Assembly: GCF_048544455.1 (NCBI RefSeq)
Contig: NC_133530.1
Span: 17,165,748-17,229,747, forward strand
Direction of reading: 5' to 3'
DNA length: 64,000 nucleotides
Source of the DNA: Silene latifolia
Lineage: Eukaryota > Streptophyta > Magnoliopsida > Caryophyllales > Caryophyllaceae
Positions 1-12,194 of this stretch are shown in pieces (position 1 is the first letter of the stretch; every line of letters starts with the position of its first letter). Made by a program: the position numbers and the translations under genes. The notes below the pieces were generated by a model. That model did no database searches. It was not told where the DNA came from and saw only the letters and a list, made by a program, of their open reading frames with translations.

Positions 1-126
1 CATATTATTCACCATTTATTTTTACCTAACACTTTTATAACAAATTTAAGATATATTGAAAAGAGAATTAGTGTCTCAAAATGTGAGAATGACATATATA
101 TGTTCAACGATATTACACGAAATTTT

Positions 127-1506
127 TTATTCTGAATTACTTCTACGAACATTATTCCATACATGTTCAACCAAATCATTTTTCAATGATATATGAGTTT
201 TTCTATCGCGAATTTCATTCTCCACTTGCATATAATTACGTAAACTTAAATCTCTAAGTCTTCCAGGAAGAACATTGAACGACGCATTAGAATTTTCTTC
301 AAACGGTCCATGTATATTTTCCGTTTGATTGTTAAAAAATTCACTCGGGTCTTGATAATTTTGATATGTATCTCTCTCGTCTTCGACAATCATATTATGC
401 ATTATAATACACGCCATCATCGTTTTCCATAATAGGCTTTCTGTCCATGGTTGTGCGGGGTGTCGAATTATAGCAAATCGAGCTTGTAACACTCCAAATG
501 CTCGTTCAACGTCCTTTTTAATACTCTCTTGGTGTTTTGTAAATAGTCGTTGTTTAGCTGTTTGAGGTAAACTTATTGCACTTATGAAAGTAGCCCACTT
601 CGGATATATACCATCTGTAAGATAATAACCCATATTATAAGTTTTTCCATTAACAAGATAACTTACTTGTGGAGCTCGTCCGTGCAAAATATCATCAAAA
701 ATAGGGGAGCGCTGGAGCACATTAATATCATTACATGAACCGGGTCTTCCAAAAAATGCATGCCAAATCCACAGATCACTGGATGCAACTGCTTCTAATA
801 TTATTGTTGTTGTTTTTTATCTTCCTTGAAACATTCCTTTCCATGTAGATGGACAATTTTTCCACTGTCAGTGCATGCAGTCAATACTACCCATCATACC
901 TGGAAATACCCGACGTTCACCTTCTCTTAGTAAACATTCTACGTCTGATGTGCTTGCTTTTCGCAAGTACTGATTTGAGAATTGATTAATAATTCCATCA
1001 ACAAAATGTACAAAATATTGTCTTGTTGTAGTCGCTCCTATTTTAAAATACTCATCCACCTGGTCAGCTGATATACCATATGCTAACATTCGTAATGCTG
1101 CCGTAGATTTTTGTATACTTGAGGCTCCAAATCTTCCCGAGCCATTAGGCATTTGTTGAAGAAACCTATCGTGAGCAGTCAATGTTTCAACTATACGAAG
1201 AAATACATATTTATGTATGCGAAATCTTCGTCGAAACATGACTTCATTGTATATCGGATGATTACAAAAGTAATCTTTCATTAAGATATCATTAGCCTCC
1301 TCACGATCTCGGGGTATATATATCCTTTTTTTTTTTTTATTAAAGGCAACATCAGGTATTTGAACGGAAGAAGAAATAAGTGGAACAACAACAGTATTAA
1401 TTGTGTTTTCCATATGGTATGCTATTTCATTATCCTCCACAAACTCCCCCACCATGTTGTCGTAGAATTCATCACTAGAAGTGGACGAATTAGAATGATA
1501 ATTCAT
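127..1506 (-). pseudogene. PIF/Harbinger transposase (DDE_Tnp_4 type) with two in-frame stops
   Basis: The reading frame is continuous from the ATG at 1506 down to 127, about 460 codons, but is broken by TGA at 868-870 and TAA at 817-819. The catalytic triad of the family is visible: Asp in SIDCMH (codon 880-882), Asp in CNDINVL, and Glu in VERAFGVL near residue 350. Family knowledge: this protein cuts and joins PIF element ends and needs a Myb-like ORF1 partner, which lies upstream at 2407-3556. The first stop falls where relatives have Trp after CMH, so it looks like TGG to TGA. Both stops sit between the first and second catalytic Asp, so no active product is expected. Confidence 0.85.
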
Positions 1507-1601
1507 TTATATATTTTTGTTGTTGTAATGAAAGTATAAGAGAGGTAAATGGTGGTTTGAGTGACGTCTATCCAACCTACCTATTTATAAACTTTTTAAA
1601 G

Positions 1602-1635
1602 ATAATAATAATAAAAAAAAAAAAAAAAAAAAAAT

Positions 1636-1667
<32 letters not shown>
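1602..1667. repeat. Poly(A) and AAT-rich simple repeat
   Basis: Short ATA repeats, a run of A longer than 20, then about ten ATA units. It is a second simple-sequence tract about 140 bases from the main (TAA)n array. Confidence 0.9.
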
Positions 1668-1668
<1 letters not shown>

Positions 1669-1803
1669 CTTTCAACCTACCTATTTTTACTAGACTTAGC
1701 TTTCCTGTTGCTAAGGGTGTGGGAGCCCAGCTTGTTTCTCCGCTCCCCACCAATTTCATGTAAACTTTTGTTTTTCAATTAATGAAAGTTGCGCGCATCC
1801 TTC

Positions 1804-1984
<181 letters not shown>

Positions 1985-2217
1985 TTTTTCATATGGCACG
2001 CTTTTTAAGTAGATTATCTTCAATTAAGTAAATAATTTTGTGGCACACTTTTTAAGAAGATTGAATCAAATTAACAATAATAATTTTTTGTCACACTTGT
2101 TTACAAATTGAATTCAATAATAATAATAAATAATAATAATAATAATTAGAAAAAAAAATTGTTCTATGGAACGAAGGAAGTAGTATATTATTCAAAGCTA
2201 ATTAAACTCTTTAGTAG

Positions 2218-2412
2218 TAAAATTTCATAACAAATTAGACTCCTTACTAGTACACTTTTACATAACTAGTTAAAAACCTTGCTAGTACATTTTTACATAA
2301 GTAATTAGACTCCTTACTAGAACATTTTTCATAACTAATTAAAAACCTTGCTAGTACACTTATACATAAGTAATTAGACTCCTTACTTGTACATTAATTT
2401 TCATAACTAATT
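2218..2412. repeat. Tandem repeat, three copies, period 69 bp
   Basis: The anchor ATTAGACTCCTTACT recurs at 2234, 2303 and 2372, an exact spacing of 69. Each unit also contains a looser half-repeat (CTTGCTAGTACA). It lies just downstream of the PIF ORF1 relic. Confidence 0.85.
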
Positions 2413-3556
2413 AAACATGTAATTAAACTTTTCTATCAAATTATCTAGCGTGACTTGTTCAGCTGGTTGAAGATGTGTTTTACCAAGTAAAAACATATAT
2501 AATTGCCACTGTCTATCATCTTCTTTTTGCTTAGCTCTAGCTGCATCTCGCTCCCTTTGATACTCGAGCATTTGTATGGTTAATGATTCTCTATTAGAGG
2601 TTCTAACATTCATTTCAGAAATAGCATTAGTGAAGGCATCCATGTTTACACTTGAAGACGCAACTTGTTTTCCTTTTTTTTTCGCCTTTTTAATTCCTTC
2701 TGGACGAGGATTATCCCTTTCATCAGTTGGCGTATCTGGCTGTGATCTTTTTGAACTCCCTCCACTTTCAGAAGGCAATTCGTTGTTTCCAGCTTGCCAC
2801 TTTTTCATGTGTCTCATCTCTTTCCACGCATGCATAAGTGTGAACTTTACACCGTTATATCTTTCTTGATACAGATAATGAGCATGATTTTCTACATCTT
2901 CATCGGATTGTCCACTTGCCTTATCTCGTTGAGCTTGAGCATACACCCCAACCCAGCGAGAAACATCTCTATTAATTGTATCTCAACGACTCGTTAGAGA
3001 TTTGAAGGTCCTTTCTTTTATGGCTGTGGGAGCATCTTGGCGGGCCTCCTCATACAACCTCGTTATGGTCTTCCATAAGTCACCATTATTTTGATTAGTT
3101 CCTTTTTTTTCATTTCCCCCAGCGTGTAAATACGCTGATACAAGAGCCTCGCCTTCTTTTATACTCCATTTGACTTCCCGATCTATCTTTATTATCCTCT
3201 TCAGGAAATAACTCAACAACACAATCATTTTTTTCTAGTTGTTGCGGCCCCTCACTCGGGGTTCTATTACTACTTTCGTTTCCTCCCGGAGAATGTTCAA
3301 TAGGTTGATTTATTTGCTCAGGTATATAAATTGGTGGACTTTGTTGAAAACCTTGTTGTTGAAACTGGTTTTGGAAGTTTGATGGGTTATTTGAATAATT
3401 TTGCCTTATTGGATTGGTTAACACTTGTAACAACATTTGACATTGAGGATTATTTAGAAAGTTTTGATCAAGTGGAAGATTATTTAGGTTGAACTGATTA
3501 TTTTGATTGTCTTGAGAATATGGGTTATTTCCATAATTTCGATTATTGTTATCCAT
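2407..3556 (-). pseudogene. PIF/Pong ORF1, Myb/SANT-like DNA-binding protein, broken
   Basis: The N-terminal part (3556 to about 3180) is rich in Asn, Gln and Pro. It is followed by a trihelix/SANT-like segment with spaced Trp residues (VKWSIKEGEALVSAYL), then a basic, Lys-rich C-terminal region of the kind labelled NAM-associated. Two lesions are visible: a frameshift near 3170-3230, where the frame changes just before the SANT-like segment, and a TGA at 2983-2985 where relatives have Trp. In Pong-type elements ORF1 works with the transposase to bind the ends; the transposase relic lies downstream on the same strand. Confidence 0.75.
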
Positions 3557-4628
3557 TATAATAGATAATATTATTATTGTGAATATTTTTGTTTATTAAT
3601 TAGAGTAATACAAAATATTAATAATTAATAAGATAGAGAAATTAACATTGAAGACCAAGTACTAAAAATATGTTGAAATTATACTATATTTATAGAGTAA
3701 AAAAAATGAAGATTTTTTATAAAATTATTTTTTTAATAAAAAATCTACACAATGGATAAAAATAGGTTAAGATATTATGGTACACATTTCAAAAAAAAAA
3801 ATGCAACAACCAAGATGTAATCCGTAAATTGCATGCAAATTTGGTCAAAAAGCTAACTTTAAGGCACATAAGCCTAGGCAAATAAACCTCTTTGCAGAGA
3901 GGTTAACTTAAAGAAAGGGGAAAACTAGCAGTTGAACACAATGAAGAGGTCTCACTTTTACATGAAAGATATTTTAAAAGGGGGATAAAACTCTTTGATG
4001 TCATTGCTCTAAGGCTACTAAAGTCATGAAAGTGGGAGTTGTGGAAACTGTTAGGGATATTGACGTGTTTATGAATGAATAACAAACAATACATTGATTA
4101 TAGATACTAGGTATAAAACCTCACAAAATTATCAAAAACTAGTTTTAAGCGCGTGCAAAATAATGCACGGGTTACGATAACAATAATTATAATATTGTTA
4201 TAATTTAAGCTAATGTAGATTGAATTGTACGAGATTTAATATGCAAGAATTTGAATAAAATAAAAATGTATCTTTCATTTGAAAATTTAGATAGTTTCGA
4301 AACTCGACATAAATATAATTTGTTTGCATTTATTTTGAAGTCGATACTTCATATTTTTTATATCTACTTTATACTAAAATTAGAAACATCGGAAAAATAA
4401 TGAAATCAAGAAGATTATGTCATGGAAAAAGAGGAAAAGGAAAGAAGAGAAGAGAAATTGCGGTGAACCCTGCCCACTAAATATTATGACGACCAATCAT
4501 AACCCACTAAAAAACTTGGCTTTTATACCTAGAGGATTCTCATTTGTAATGAACAATATATGTTACAAGCCTGTAACGGGTCAAATAAAACCAATATGGG
4601 TAGGTAGATCAAGACAAGTCATTTGTGA
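3557..4628. other. AT-rich intergenic stretch with one Helitron-type terminus
   Basis: No supported gene. At 4139-4171 there is a CTAG followed on the plus strand by an imperfect GC-rich hairpin (stem CGCGTGCA/TGCACGGG). Read on the minus strand this is the expected 3' end of a Helitron: hairpin, short spacer, CTAG, then T. I could not find the matching 5' TC end to its right. Confidence 0.5.
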
Positions 4629-4636
4629 CTTTCTAA

Positions 4637-5340
4637 CAGGGCCGGTCCTACACATTTTGAGGCCCTCAAAACTGTAAAACGAAACCCGATTTGTTAAAAA
4701 AAATTGTTCAAGTAATTCATGTGTCATTGTCCAATATTGAGAATACTAATTTTTTTTTTCTCCGATTTTACAGATGAGGTTGATTCTTGAAAAACTCTAA
4801 AAAATTTAGAAAAAAAATGATTTTAGATTTGGAGAATTAAAGAGAAGGTGTCTATAATTTAACCCTTTTATTGTCAGAAAAATGCAAAAGATCAATTTTT
4901 TTTCAAATTTTAGATATAGCTCCGTTAGATGAGTCCATTAAATGTATAATTCCTAGAAATTAAATTTTAATAACATGGTAATATTTTATTCTAATTCAAT
5001 GACCCACTAAAATATAAGTATGTATAATTCGTAGAAATTAAATTTTAATAGCATGGTAATATTTTATTTTAATTCAATGGCCTACTAAAATATAAGTAAA
5101 GGACTAAATGGATGGGTCATGTATAAGGAATTGAACACAAGACCTCCAAATAATTGGTACGATGTATAACCACTATACTACATTACTTGTTTTGTTATTT
5201 ACATGTAACAAACAAATTTTATTTAACAAAGGGCTCGAGTTAAAGCCTATATAGTCAATTTCTAATTTGACCCTCATGGCCCCTTCTAGACTTGGGCCCT
5301 TGTCATTTGCTCATGTAATCACCACTTAAGACCGACCATG
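4637..5340. mobile_element. hAT-superfamily non-autonomous element with 8-bp target duplication
   Basis: The 704-bp element begins CAGGGCCGGTCCT and ends, read on the opposite strand, CATGGTCGGTCTT (10 of 13 positions match). It is flanked by a perfect direct repeat CTTTCTAA at 4629-4636 and 5341-5348. An 8-bp duplication and CAGGG-like ends are the standard hAT signature. The interior has no transposase, so it is a non-autonomous or deletion derivative. Confidence 0.85.
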
Positions 5341-5348
5341 CTTTCTAA

Positions 5349-6564
5349 ACACTCTGATTTTTGTCTTATCTACTCATGTAGGTCATATTTGACCCGTTAT
5401 AAACTTGTGACGAAGATACTCATCATAAGGGAGAGTTACCGAGGCAGAGATGATAATTATATGAGGCCTACTGCAAATAAAAATTTGGCTCATTAATAAC
5501 TAAAATAGATCCCATGCTACAGCACGGTATTATTTAGATATCATTGTTGGAGATGTTTGTACTAAAGTATGAAGTATTAGTTTCAACTCATTTTCAGTTT
5601 GTTGAGGGGTCATATTGATAATATTTCGTATTCGAAGATATAAAATAGAAAGATCAACACTGTTGATACGAATAAATTAATGAATTTTACTTGCATTACT
5701 TTGTCAACTTTATTTTAGAAAATAAATGTTATTATATCATTATATTCATTAAAGGCATTAATCTCGTGAGATTTATATCAAATCAGATAAAATATGTATT
5801 TGTAATAAACCTTAGTATTCATATTTTAACTTAATACATACAAAGATTGAGCCGAATTTAACAGTTAGTCATGAGTACTACATTTGCTTATATCATATTT
5901 TCGAAACTTTTAGATTAAAATCTCTTACAAAAACAATTAACAAATGTTATATTTCTTTCATCTCATCCGTTTGTTTAGCTTTGATTATAGAACCTCTCAG
6001 AAATAATAAAAAAAAAGGTAAATAAATGACTGTCACGAAGAGACTACAAACAACAAATTACCATTTCTAATTTAAAGTCGTCTTAACTTAAAAACACTCT
6101 CACTCCTGATTATAGAACCTCTCACAAATATTATTGCAAAATATTTTAGGGAGATACTTAATATTTTTAAAATATCAGTATGTTATCTTTTTTATTTTAC
6201 TATTTTGTAAGATATTATGAGTATCTTTGATATTTTCAACGTGGCACAACTCTCTTTGTCAATCAATGCAGTATCCTTAATTTAATCAATGTGGGTCCAC
6301 TCTTTGTCAATCAAGTGAGCGGAAAAATATTAAGGAACTCTTAATCTTTTAGTTTATTGAGGATTAATAATAAAAAAAAAATAGGAAAAATAAAGAAAAG
6401 AAGAAAATATAAAATGACAAAAAAAAATCATAATAATAACAATAATCGTGACAAAATATTAAAAAACTTGAAATAGTTGCGACAAATTTATAATAATAAC
6501 AATAAAACGTGGCTAAATTCTGTTAAATTGTGGTAAATATGAATTCTATAAGGGGTCGTTTGGT
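5349..6564. other. AT-rich intergenic DNA, no gene seen
   Basis: No coding signal. At 5497-5528 a hairpin (CCATGCT/AGCACGG) preceded by ACTAAAATAGATC resembles a degenerate minus-oriented Helitron 3' end, related in sequence to the end at 62612. The rest is low-complexity A/T-rich sequence. Confidence 0.5.
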
Positions 6565-6727
6565 TATCCACTAAATTACACGGGAACTTTGATTCATGTG
6601 AATTGTAAAATGGGTAGGTTATAAAAACAAGTCATTGGTGACAAATATCCACTAAATTACACGAGAACTTTGATTCATGTGAATTGTGAAATGAGTAGGT
6701 TATAAAACAACAAGGCAATGGTGACAA
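6565..6727. repeat. Tandem duplication, two copies, period 81 bp
   Basis: Copy 1 (6565-6645) and copy 2 (6646-6727) both start TATCCACTAAATTACACG and end with GGTGACAAA, with a few substitutions and a small indel. Confidence 0.85.
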
Positions 6728-6929
6728 AGCTCCATTTCTCACGATAATTTCAAAATTTGTGCGGTATACGAGCAATTAAATTAATTGGCAGAAAGTTTGT
6801 TATAAATGAAAATGATTTGGTCATGGTTTGTGTAGTTTATAGACAAAAGTTTCCTGAGGTTTTGTATCGTTTTTGTGTTGAAAATTGTCGTGTTCAATTT
6901 TGAATGGGACCTATTTTCTGTCTGGATTA

Positions 6930-8659
6930 TCTATCTATATAAAATAATAAAACACAAACCAATTAATTTTTTTTTCCCGCCTACATCCTCCACCCCATAC
7001 TATACACGGTCTTACCCATTCTCATATTAAAATCCACTACTAATATTATGGCCCAACATGTTATTACCCACTCTTACCCATTCTCATATTAAACATTTTC
7101 ATATGATTATATCTACTATGCAGATTCATATTTCAGACGGGTTAATATCAGACGGGTTATTAACCCCTTTTGAAATAAGATGGACCAAATATAGTCATTT
7201 TACAATAAAATGTTAACATTATTTTCAGGATAAAAATTGACAACTTTAGTTATAATATTTTGTCATTAAATAATTACATTCTATTAAAAACAATGGTGAC
7301 ATTTGATCCGTTTTATTTCAGACCGTCTGAAACAAGACTTATTGTATCTACTATACCTCCCACTAATTTGGCCCTAAGAATCTAAAATCCTTTTAAGAAC
7401 CCAACCGACTATACAAATAGATTTTTCATACATCTGTCATAAAAATAAAACCGATCAAATAACACCCCACTTTATACATAAGATAAGACTTAACCCATCA
7501 TAAGGATAAGACAGATATATTTATCTACGCAGATTCTTATTTCAGTTGGGTTATTTTCCGTCTGAAATAAGATAGACCAAATATAGTCATTTTACAATAA
7601 AATGTTACTGTTTTCTCATAAAATATTACCATTATTTTCAGGATAAAAAATGACAACTTTAGTTATAATTTTTTGTCATTAAATGGTTACATTTTAATAA
7701 AAAAAATGGTGACATTTGATCCGTCTTATTTCAGACCATTTGAAGAAGGACTTATTGTATCAACTATACCTCCCACTAATTTGGCACTAAGAATCTAAAA
7801 TCCTTTTTGAGTCCAACCGACTATACAAATAGGTCTTTCATAAATCTGTCTTAAAAATAAAACCGATCAAGTAACATCCCACTTTATACATAAGATTTAA
7901 CCCATCTTAAGGATAAGACGGATATATTTATCTTAAATGAGAATTTGTGCCGACTATATAAACCCAAGAACGGAGCCTGATCAAGTTGTTAAATAATACT
8001 CCCTCCTATTCATTTTAACTCTCCCCTTTCAAAAGGCACGCAAATTAAGGGGAGAATTATTTTATTGTAAAGTATTATGGTGACGTAAGGTAATTGGAGA
8101 GAGAGAAGGTATTATTGTGGGGTAAGATGATTAAAATAAGTATTGTTGTGGGTATGAGCTGAGCTGAGCTTAATGAAGCTGAACTGAACTGAACTTAATG
8201 CATGGAGCTGAACTAAACTTATAAGAATTGAAATAAAGTCCAAAAAAACATGGCCTAAATGCTATATATCTTCATAAGGTGGTCTTTTGTAGGAGTCCAT
8301 TTTAATTATTTTATTTTGATTTTCAAGTGAATTCTTTAATGTAATTTTTTGTGTTTGATATCATATATTTAAACTAATATTATCTTATCAGGGGCGTCTA
8401 GGCCCTGGGTAATCACGGGCACGGGAATCAGGCCTCCTGTTTTGGTCACGGACTTTACAAGCTTTATTGATGACAGCCAATAAAAACCGCGGAGTATAGT
8501 AAACTTGTGCATTTATATTTGGCGCCTCATTTTTCTGTGGTGTACTGGGCCTCCATTTGTTTTAAGACGCCCTAAATATTTATAACAACAAAATTTTAAA
8601 ATATTATTAAAAAACTTTTTTTTATATGCCCGTGCAACTTTGCACGGGTCCTAAACTAG
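6930..8659 (+). mobile_element. Non-autonomous Helitron, plus orientation
   Basis: The 5' end begins TCTATCTATATAAAATAATA after an A (6929). The 3' end has a perfect 9-bp stem hairpin at 8629-8648 (CCCGTGCAA/TTGCACGGG), a 7-nt spacer and CTAG (8656-8659) followed by T. Insertion between A and T, 5' TC and 3' hairpin plus CTRR are the Helitron hallmarks. The 1730-bp interior has no Rep/helicase gene. It contains an internal tandem repeat of about 400 bp and a block of GAGCTGAACTGAAC-like low-complexity sequence (8155-8225). Confidence 0.75.
7106..7932. repeat. Tandem duplication, two diverged copies of about 400 bp, inside a Helitron
   Basis: Two diverged copies (about 7106-7527 and 7528-7932) share the same ordered landmarks: AAATATAGTCATTTTACAA, a block ending in CCGTCTTATTTCAGACC-type sequence, TATACCTCCCACTAATTTGG, and AAGGATAAGACRGATATATT. 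No coding potential. Confidence 0.8.
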
Positions 8660-8983
8660 TGGTTCAATAAAACAAAATATCTCATTAATGGCGATGCATT
8701 CTATTCACTGTTGTGGGCTGCTAGTTTTGGACGAGGTCGGGTTTTTAGCACCAGAAATAATTCGACTTCGACAGGGATTTCGAGCACTTCGTATTCGACA
8801 GAGAGTAGGACAGAGTGTGAGTAAACTAAAATTTTTTTCGAGTTGTTTAGAAAGGCTATGACACTAGAGGTTGAATTGTCGATCCCTGATAACCTAAAGG
8901 CATCTTCAACCTCGAAGGGGCCGATTATCACATATCTTGATGCTGTTTTTTTTTTTACAACATTCTTACCAAGATGATGTTAG

Positions 8984-9388
8984 GTGTCATTGATCGTTTT
9001 AGGGATGGTAGGGTGTTGTTTGCGAGGTATTGTGAGATCGATTTGGATCTTCTGCACCCGGAGCAAAGTTTGCCTTCAAAGTTTAAAGTATTTAGGAAAG
9101 AATGTCTTGCTTGCTCTTAAACATTCTGTGGCGGAATGTGAGTTTGTCACCGATTCCATGACCTCTTACACAATGTTGTTTACAAATGACAAGAACCATT
9201 TCAAATGTTGGTCTCAGAGGCTTTTAGGAATCACGGTCAAACAGATTTGGTTGACAAATCCACGATTTAAGGTTTTGTATCACGTAAAAGGTGAACACAA
9301 CAAGATTGCACATCATCTATCAAAACTTGGATCATATGATCATCAAGACATTTCTCGGGTCTTCATTCAAGGTTTAATTAGGTCATAA
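8984..9388 (+). pseudogene. Unrecognised coding relic, weak RNase H-like tail
   Basis: An open stretch of 134 codons. I do not recognise the first two thirds. The C-terminal part (YHVKGEHNKIAHHLSKLG) resembles the last helix of RNase H domains of the RVT_3 type, where a His/Asp pair precedes a leucine-rich tail. Possible coding sequence also lies just upstream (about 8850-8930, containing MTLEVELSIPDN), in another frame and behind a T-run at 8947-8957. It may be a decayed retroelement or host-gene fragment that follows the Helitron end at 8659. Confidence 0.25.
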
Positions 9389-9465
9389 AGTTTAGACTTT
9401 GCTAGGATTATGTCCGTGGTAGTGAAGATTAGTAACGTGTCCATTGGTAAAGTGGAGCCCGGAAA

Positions 9466-9681
9466 TTGTTGGACGAGTGGTTAGAAGAGTGTAGGAGTTA
9501 TGTTGTTGGTATAATAATGTATCATAACATGCTTCCGTCGGATGAGGAGGAGAAGAAATCCTTTGAGAAGAATGTGCAATCGTTTGTGAGCTCTAGAAAA
9601 TTTTACTTTGCTGGGAGGATGGCTTACTTAGTGAAGACTCAACCCTTTGTTAGTGCTTTGGTAGTGAATCGCTTTTCATGA
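9466..9681 (+). pseudogene. Short unrecognised ORF, possibly part of the same relic
   Basis: 71 codons, acidic and Lys-rich in the middle, ending FVSALVVNRFS. It follows the 8984-9388 stretch by 77 bases on the same strand and could be a continuing exon or frame of the same decayed gene. I see no motif that names a function. Confidence 0.2.
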
Positions 9682-10392
9682 AGTGGTTTGAAAAATCTTC
9701 AAGACTCATCAGAAATCAAAGCAAGAAAACTGTGTAATAGTTGTGATGAGTTTTATTGATGTATGTAAAGTCTAAATCTGGATGTTATTTGATTGAGAAC
9801 TACTCTTTTTTTGGTGTGAAGAAACAAGGAAACAACTCTGTACTCTGAGTTTATATAACTCATTTTTAATGTTTTCTAAAATTTTACTTATTCCGAATCA
9901 TATATTGTTTTGTATTTAATTTTTTTAGTTTAGTATTATATAACTATATTTGCTTTGTGTAAAATGTATGTCTAGTTAAATTTCGAATAATGGATAAGAC
10001 TACACACTTTCGCCGACTGGAGAAGTTATTTTTGGGGGAGAAACTCGTTCCAGGATTTCTAGTTATTTTAGTCATTTTCAAAGGTGGGGCGTTGCCAAAA
10101 CAAGGGCCCAAACCCAGGAAGAGTTGAGCCTTCTCTTTCCTGAGGCCCATCCTCGATTGCACCGGCTTCTTTTTCTTTTGAACCTTCCTTGAAATGTATA
10201 AAAGAAAAATCAGTCCGTCTCATTATAGACAACCACTATCCGTCTATAGCTATAGAAGAATAGTGGTCCTCTCACAAAATTAAAGTGGGAGGATAGGTGG
10301 GGTATCAATTTTTCACCCACTTGTACTTTCCACTTTCATTTGTGAAAGAGACAACTATAATCTATAATGAGAATTTGTGAAGAAAAATATAA

Positions 10393-10482
10393 GGGAAATT
10401 CTCACTTGTACCCCTTTACTATGGGCTAATCTCACTTATATCCCTACTAGCTTATACCAGAGGGTACAAGTGGGAATTTCCC
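10393..10482. mobile_element. Foldback MITE with perfect 9-bp target duplication (MULE type)
   Basis: A 90-bp element whose ends are near-perfect inverted repeats (GGGAAATTCTCACTTGTACC against GGGAAATTCCCACTTGTACC). It is flanked by AAAATATAA at 10384-10392 and 10483-10491. A 9-bp duplication points to the Mutator-like superfamily. Confidence 0.8.
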
Positions 10483-10659
10483 AAAATATAATGACAGGTT
10501 GAACTCTAGCTTCAATTTTCTAGACAAAGCCAGCTAGGGGTCGAACTTGTGTTCGGAACAAATATGAATCTATCTCAAGCCTGTTATATCTGGAGCTGAA
10601 ATCAGCGCGGTTACTATCTCAGTATATCCTCGTTTAACGAAAAAAGTGTTCGAGAAAAG

Positions 10660-10694
10660 CTCGGACTCGGACTCGGACTCGGACTCGGACTCGG
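10660..10694. repeat. (CGGACT)n hexanucleotide microsatellite
   Basis: About six tandem copies of CTCGGA. A short GC-rich tract in otherwise AT-rich DNA, just upstream of a possible gene 5' end. Confidence 0.95.
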
Positions 10695-10739
10695 ATTGGA
10701 GAAAAAATTTATACGCGCCGAGTTTTTGAACTTTATTTT

Positions 10740-11442
10740 AAGAGCTCGAGCTTTCCATCTAGCACAGCACCTCTTCCTCTTTCATTTCCTAATTCAATTT
10801 CAATTAATAAGTTAATTTTTCCTCCAATTTCCCAGATCACAAACCCTAATTCAATTTTTTCTAAGTTTTCTGATTTGATCATCTAATTAGTAAACAATCA
10901 AAGTGTCCTTTACTATGTAAGATCCTATCAATGAGTTATATAATCTCTACTCGACTAATTGTTACTACATTATCAGTCAATTTGCCTAATTGTAAGTGTG
11001 ACCCATTTAATTCTTTCTGTGTTTAACTTGAATTCGCAATTACTTAAAACCCTAATTTATTACTTAATTTGATTTGATTGTCAGATTTTTTTTCCTGTTT
11101 TCCTCTTTAATTATGTGATTATCGGTTAGTTGATTGTTTGATTGTTTTTGTATTAGTTTGATGAATTGAATTGTTTACACATTGTTCGTTGAATTTATAA
11201 GATTTTAATTAACTCATGTTTGTTCAAACATTCAGTAATGCACTTGAAGGAGCTGAATCATCAATCAAGTAATCAACAATGGTGCTCGCTTCTGGATTGT
11301 GTGCAAGTGTTGTCGTAACTCGTAGTGATCGTTTTGGTTCTAAAAGACTGATGTTTATTGGGAAAATCCTTCCCCAGGTGCAGATTAAGGTAACTCTTTT
11401 CGTCACATGATCTTCAATTTCATTCATTTTGTGTTTTGTCAT
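10740..11442 (+). other. Possible 5' leader and first coding exon of an unidentified gene
   Basis: The sequence has the look of a plant 5' leader (pyrimidine-rich tracts, two AAACCCTAA-type motifs near 10842 and 11050). It is followed by an ATG at about 11279 opening 38 codons (MVLASGLCASVVVTRSDRFG...), ending in a plausible donor (AAG|GTAACT near 11390). No downstream exon could be tied to it and the peptide is not recognisable. It may be a captured or truncated gene start, or chance. Confidence 0.25.
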
Positions 11443-12194
11443 TAAAAATCGTCTTCTGTCATCTGCAGTAGTCTATTTGCAATATAACTTGTGATGTGCT
11501 GTTAGGTAGCTTCTTATCTGATTAAACTACAGTATTTAGTTTGTTTCGTAGCATATTTTTCTTCTTGAAGTTCCCCCGTTCCTCAGATCCTGTGTCCGCC
11601 ACTGTTTATACCTCAGCAGTTGAGATGCTGGATTCAACTCCCTCCACCCAAGCCCCAACACCCCTTGCATTTTTGGGATATGTTAATTGTTACTCCGTAT
11701 TTGAGTCAGGCTGGGTTATGTTAGTTACTAGGAGTAGTTACTACTGTTCCATTTCATTTATTTGGTTTCGAGTAAAATTTGAGTGAGTTTTAATGGGTAA
11801 GATTCTACCAATTGCATTACTAACGGATTATTAGATGTAAAATATTAAAAGACACAAAATTCAAAAGCTTTTTATATTAATTTTGAGTCAATAGTATTAG
11901 GACTCTTGTACAGCGGAAAAAAAAAAAACATAATCAGTCAATTACATGCATTAAGTAGCCACGTAAAAAATAAATCACACTTCACCAGAACATATATGAA
12001 ACATTAGCAAAACTATCTATGGCCTCGTTTTGCCCGTCTCTCTAACCTTCTCCAATCCTCTCATCATCAAAAAAAAAGGTGTGTACATATTACGTAATGT
12101 CGTCCAACTAACCAAAAATATACACTAGTTTTTTTGTCTGACGGAAAAAGGTTGGAAAGAGAAGATGGGTAACATTGCTCGTCACAAAATGTAA
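11443..12194. other. Intergenic region downstream of WAK-like gene A
   Basis: No supported gene. TCCGCCACTG at about 11595-11604 looks like a lone hAT-type terminus (CAGTGGCGGA on the other strand), but I found no partner end. The rest is the A/T-rich 3' flank of gene A. Confidence 0.4.

Noticed and set aside
8389..8574. Possible hAT-type element with CAGGGGCGTCTA and AGACGCCCTA ends
   Set aside because: The inverted ends are short and the best flanking repeat matches at only 6 of 8. It also lies inside the better supported Helitron.
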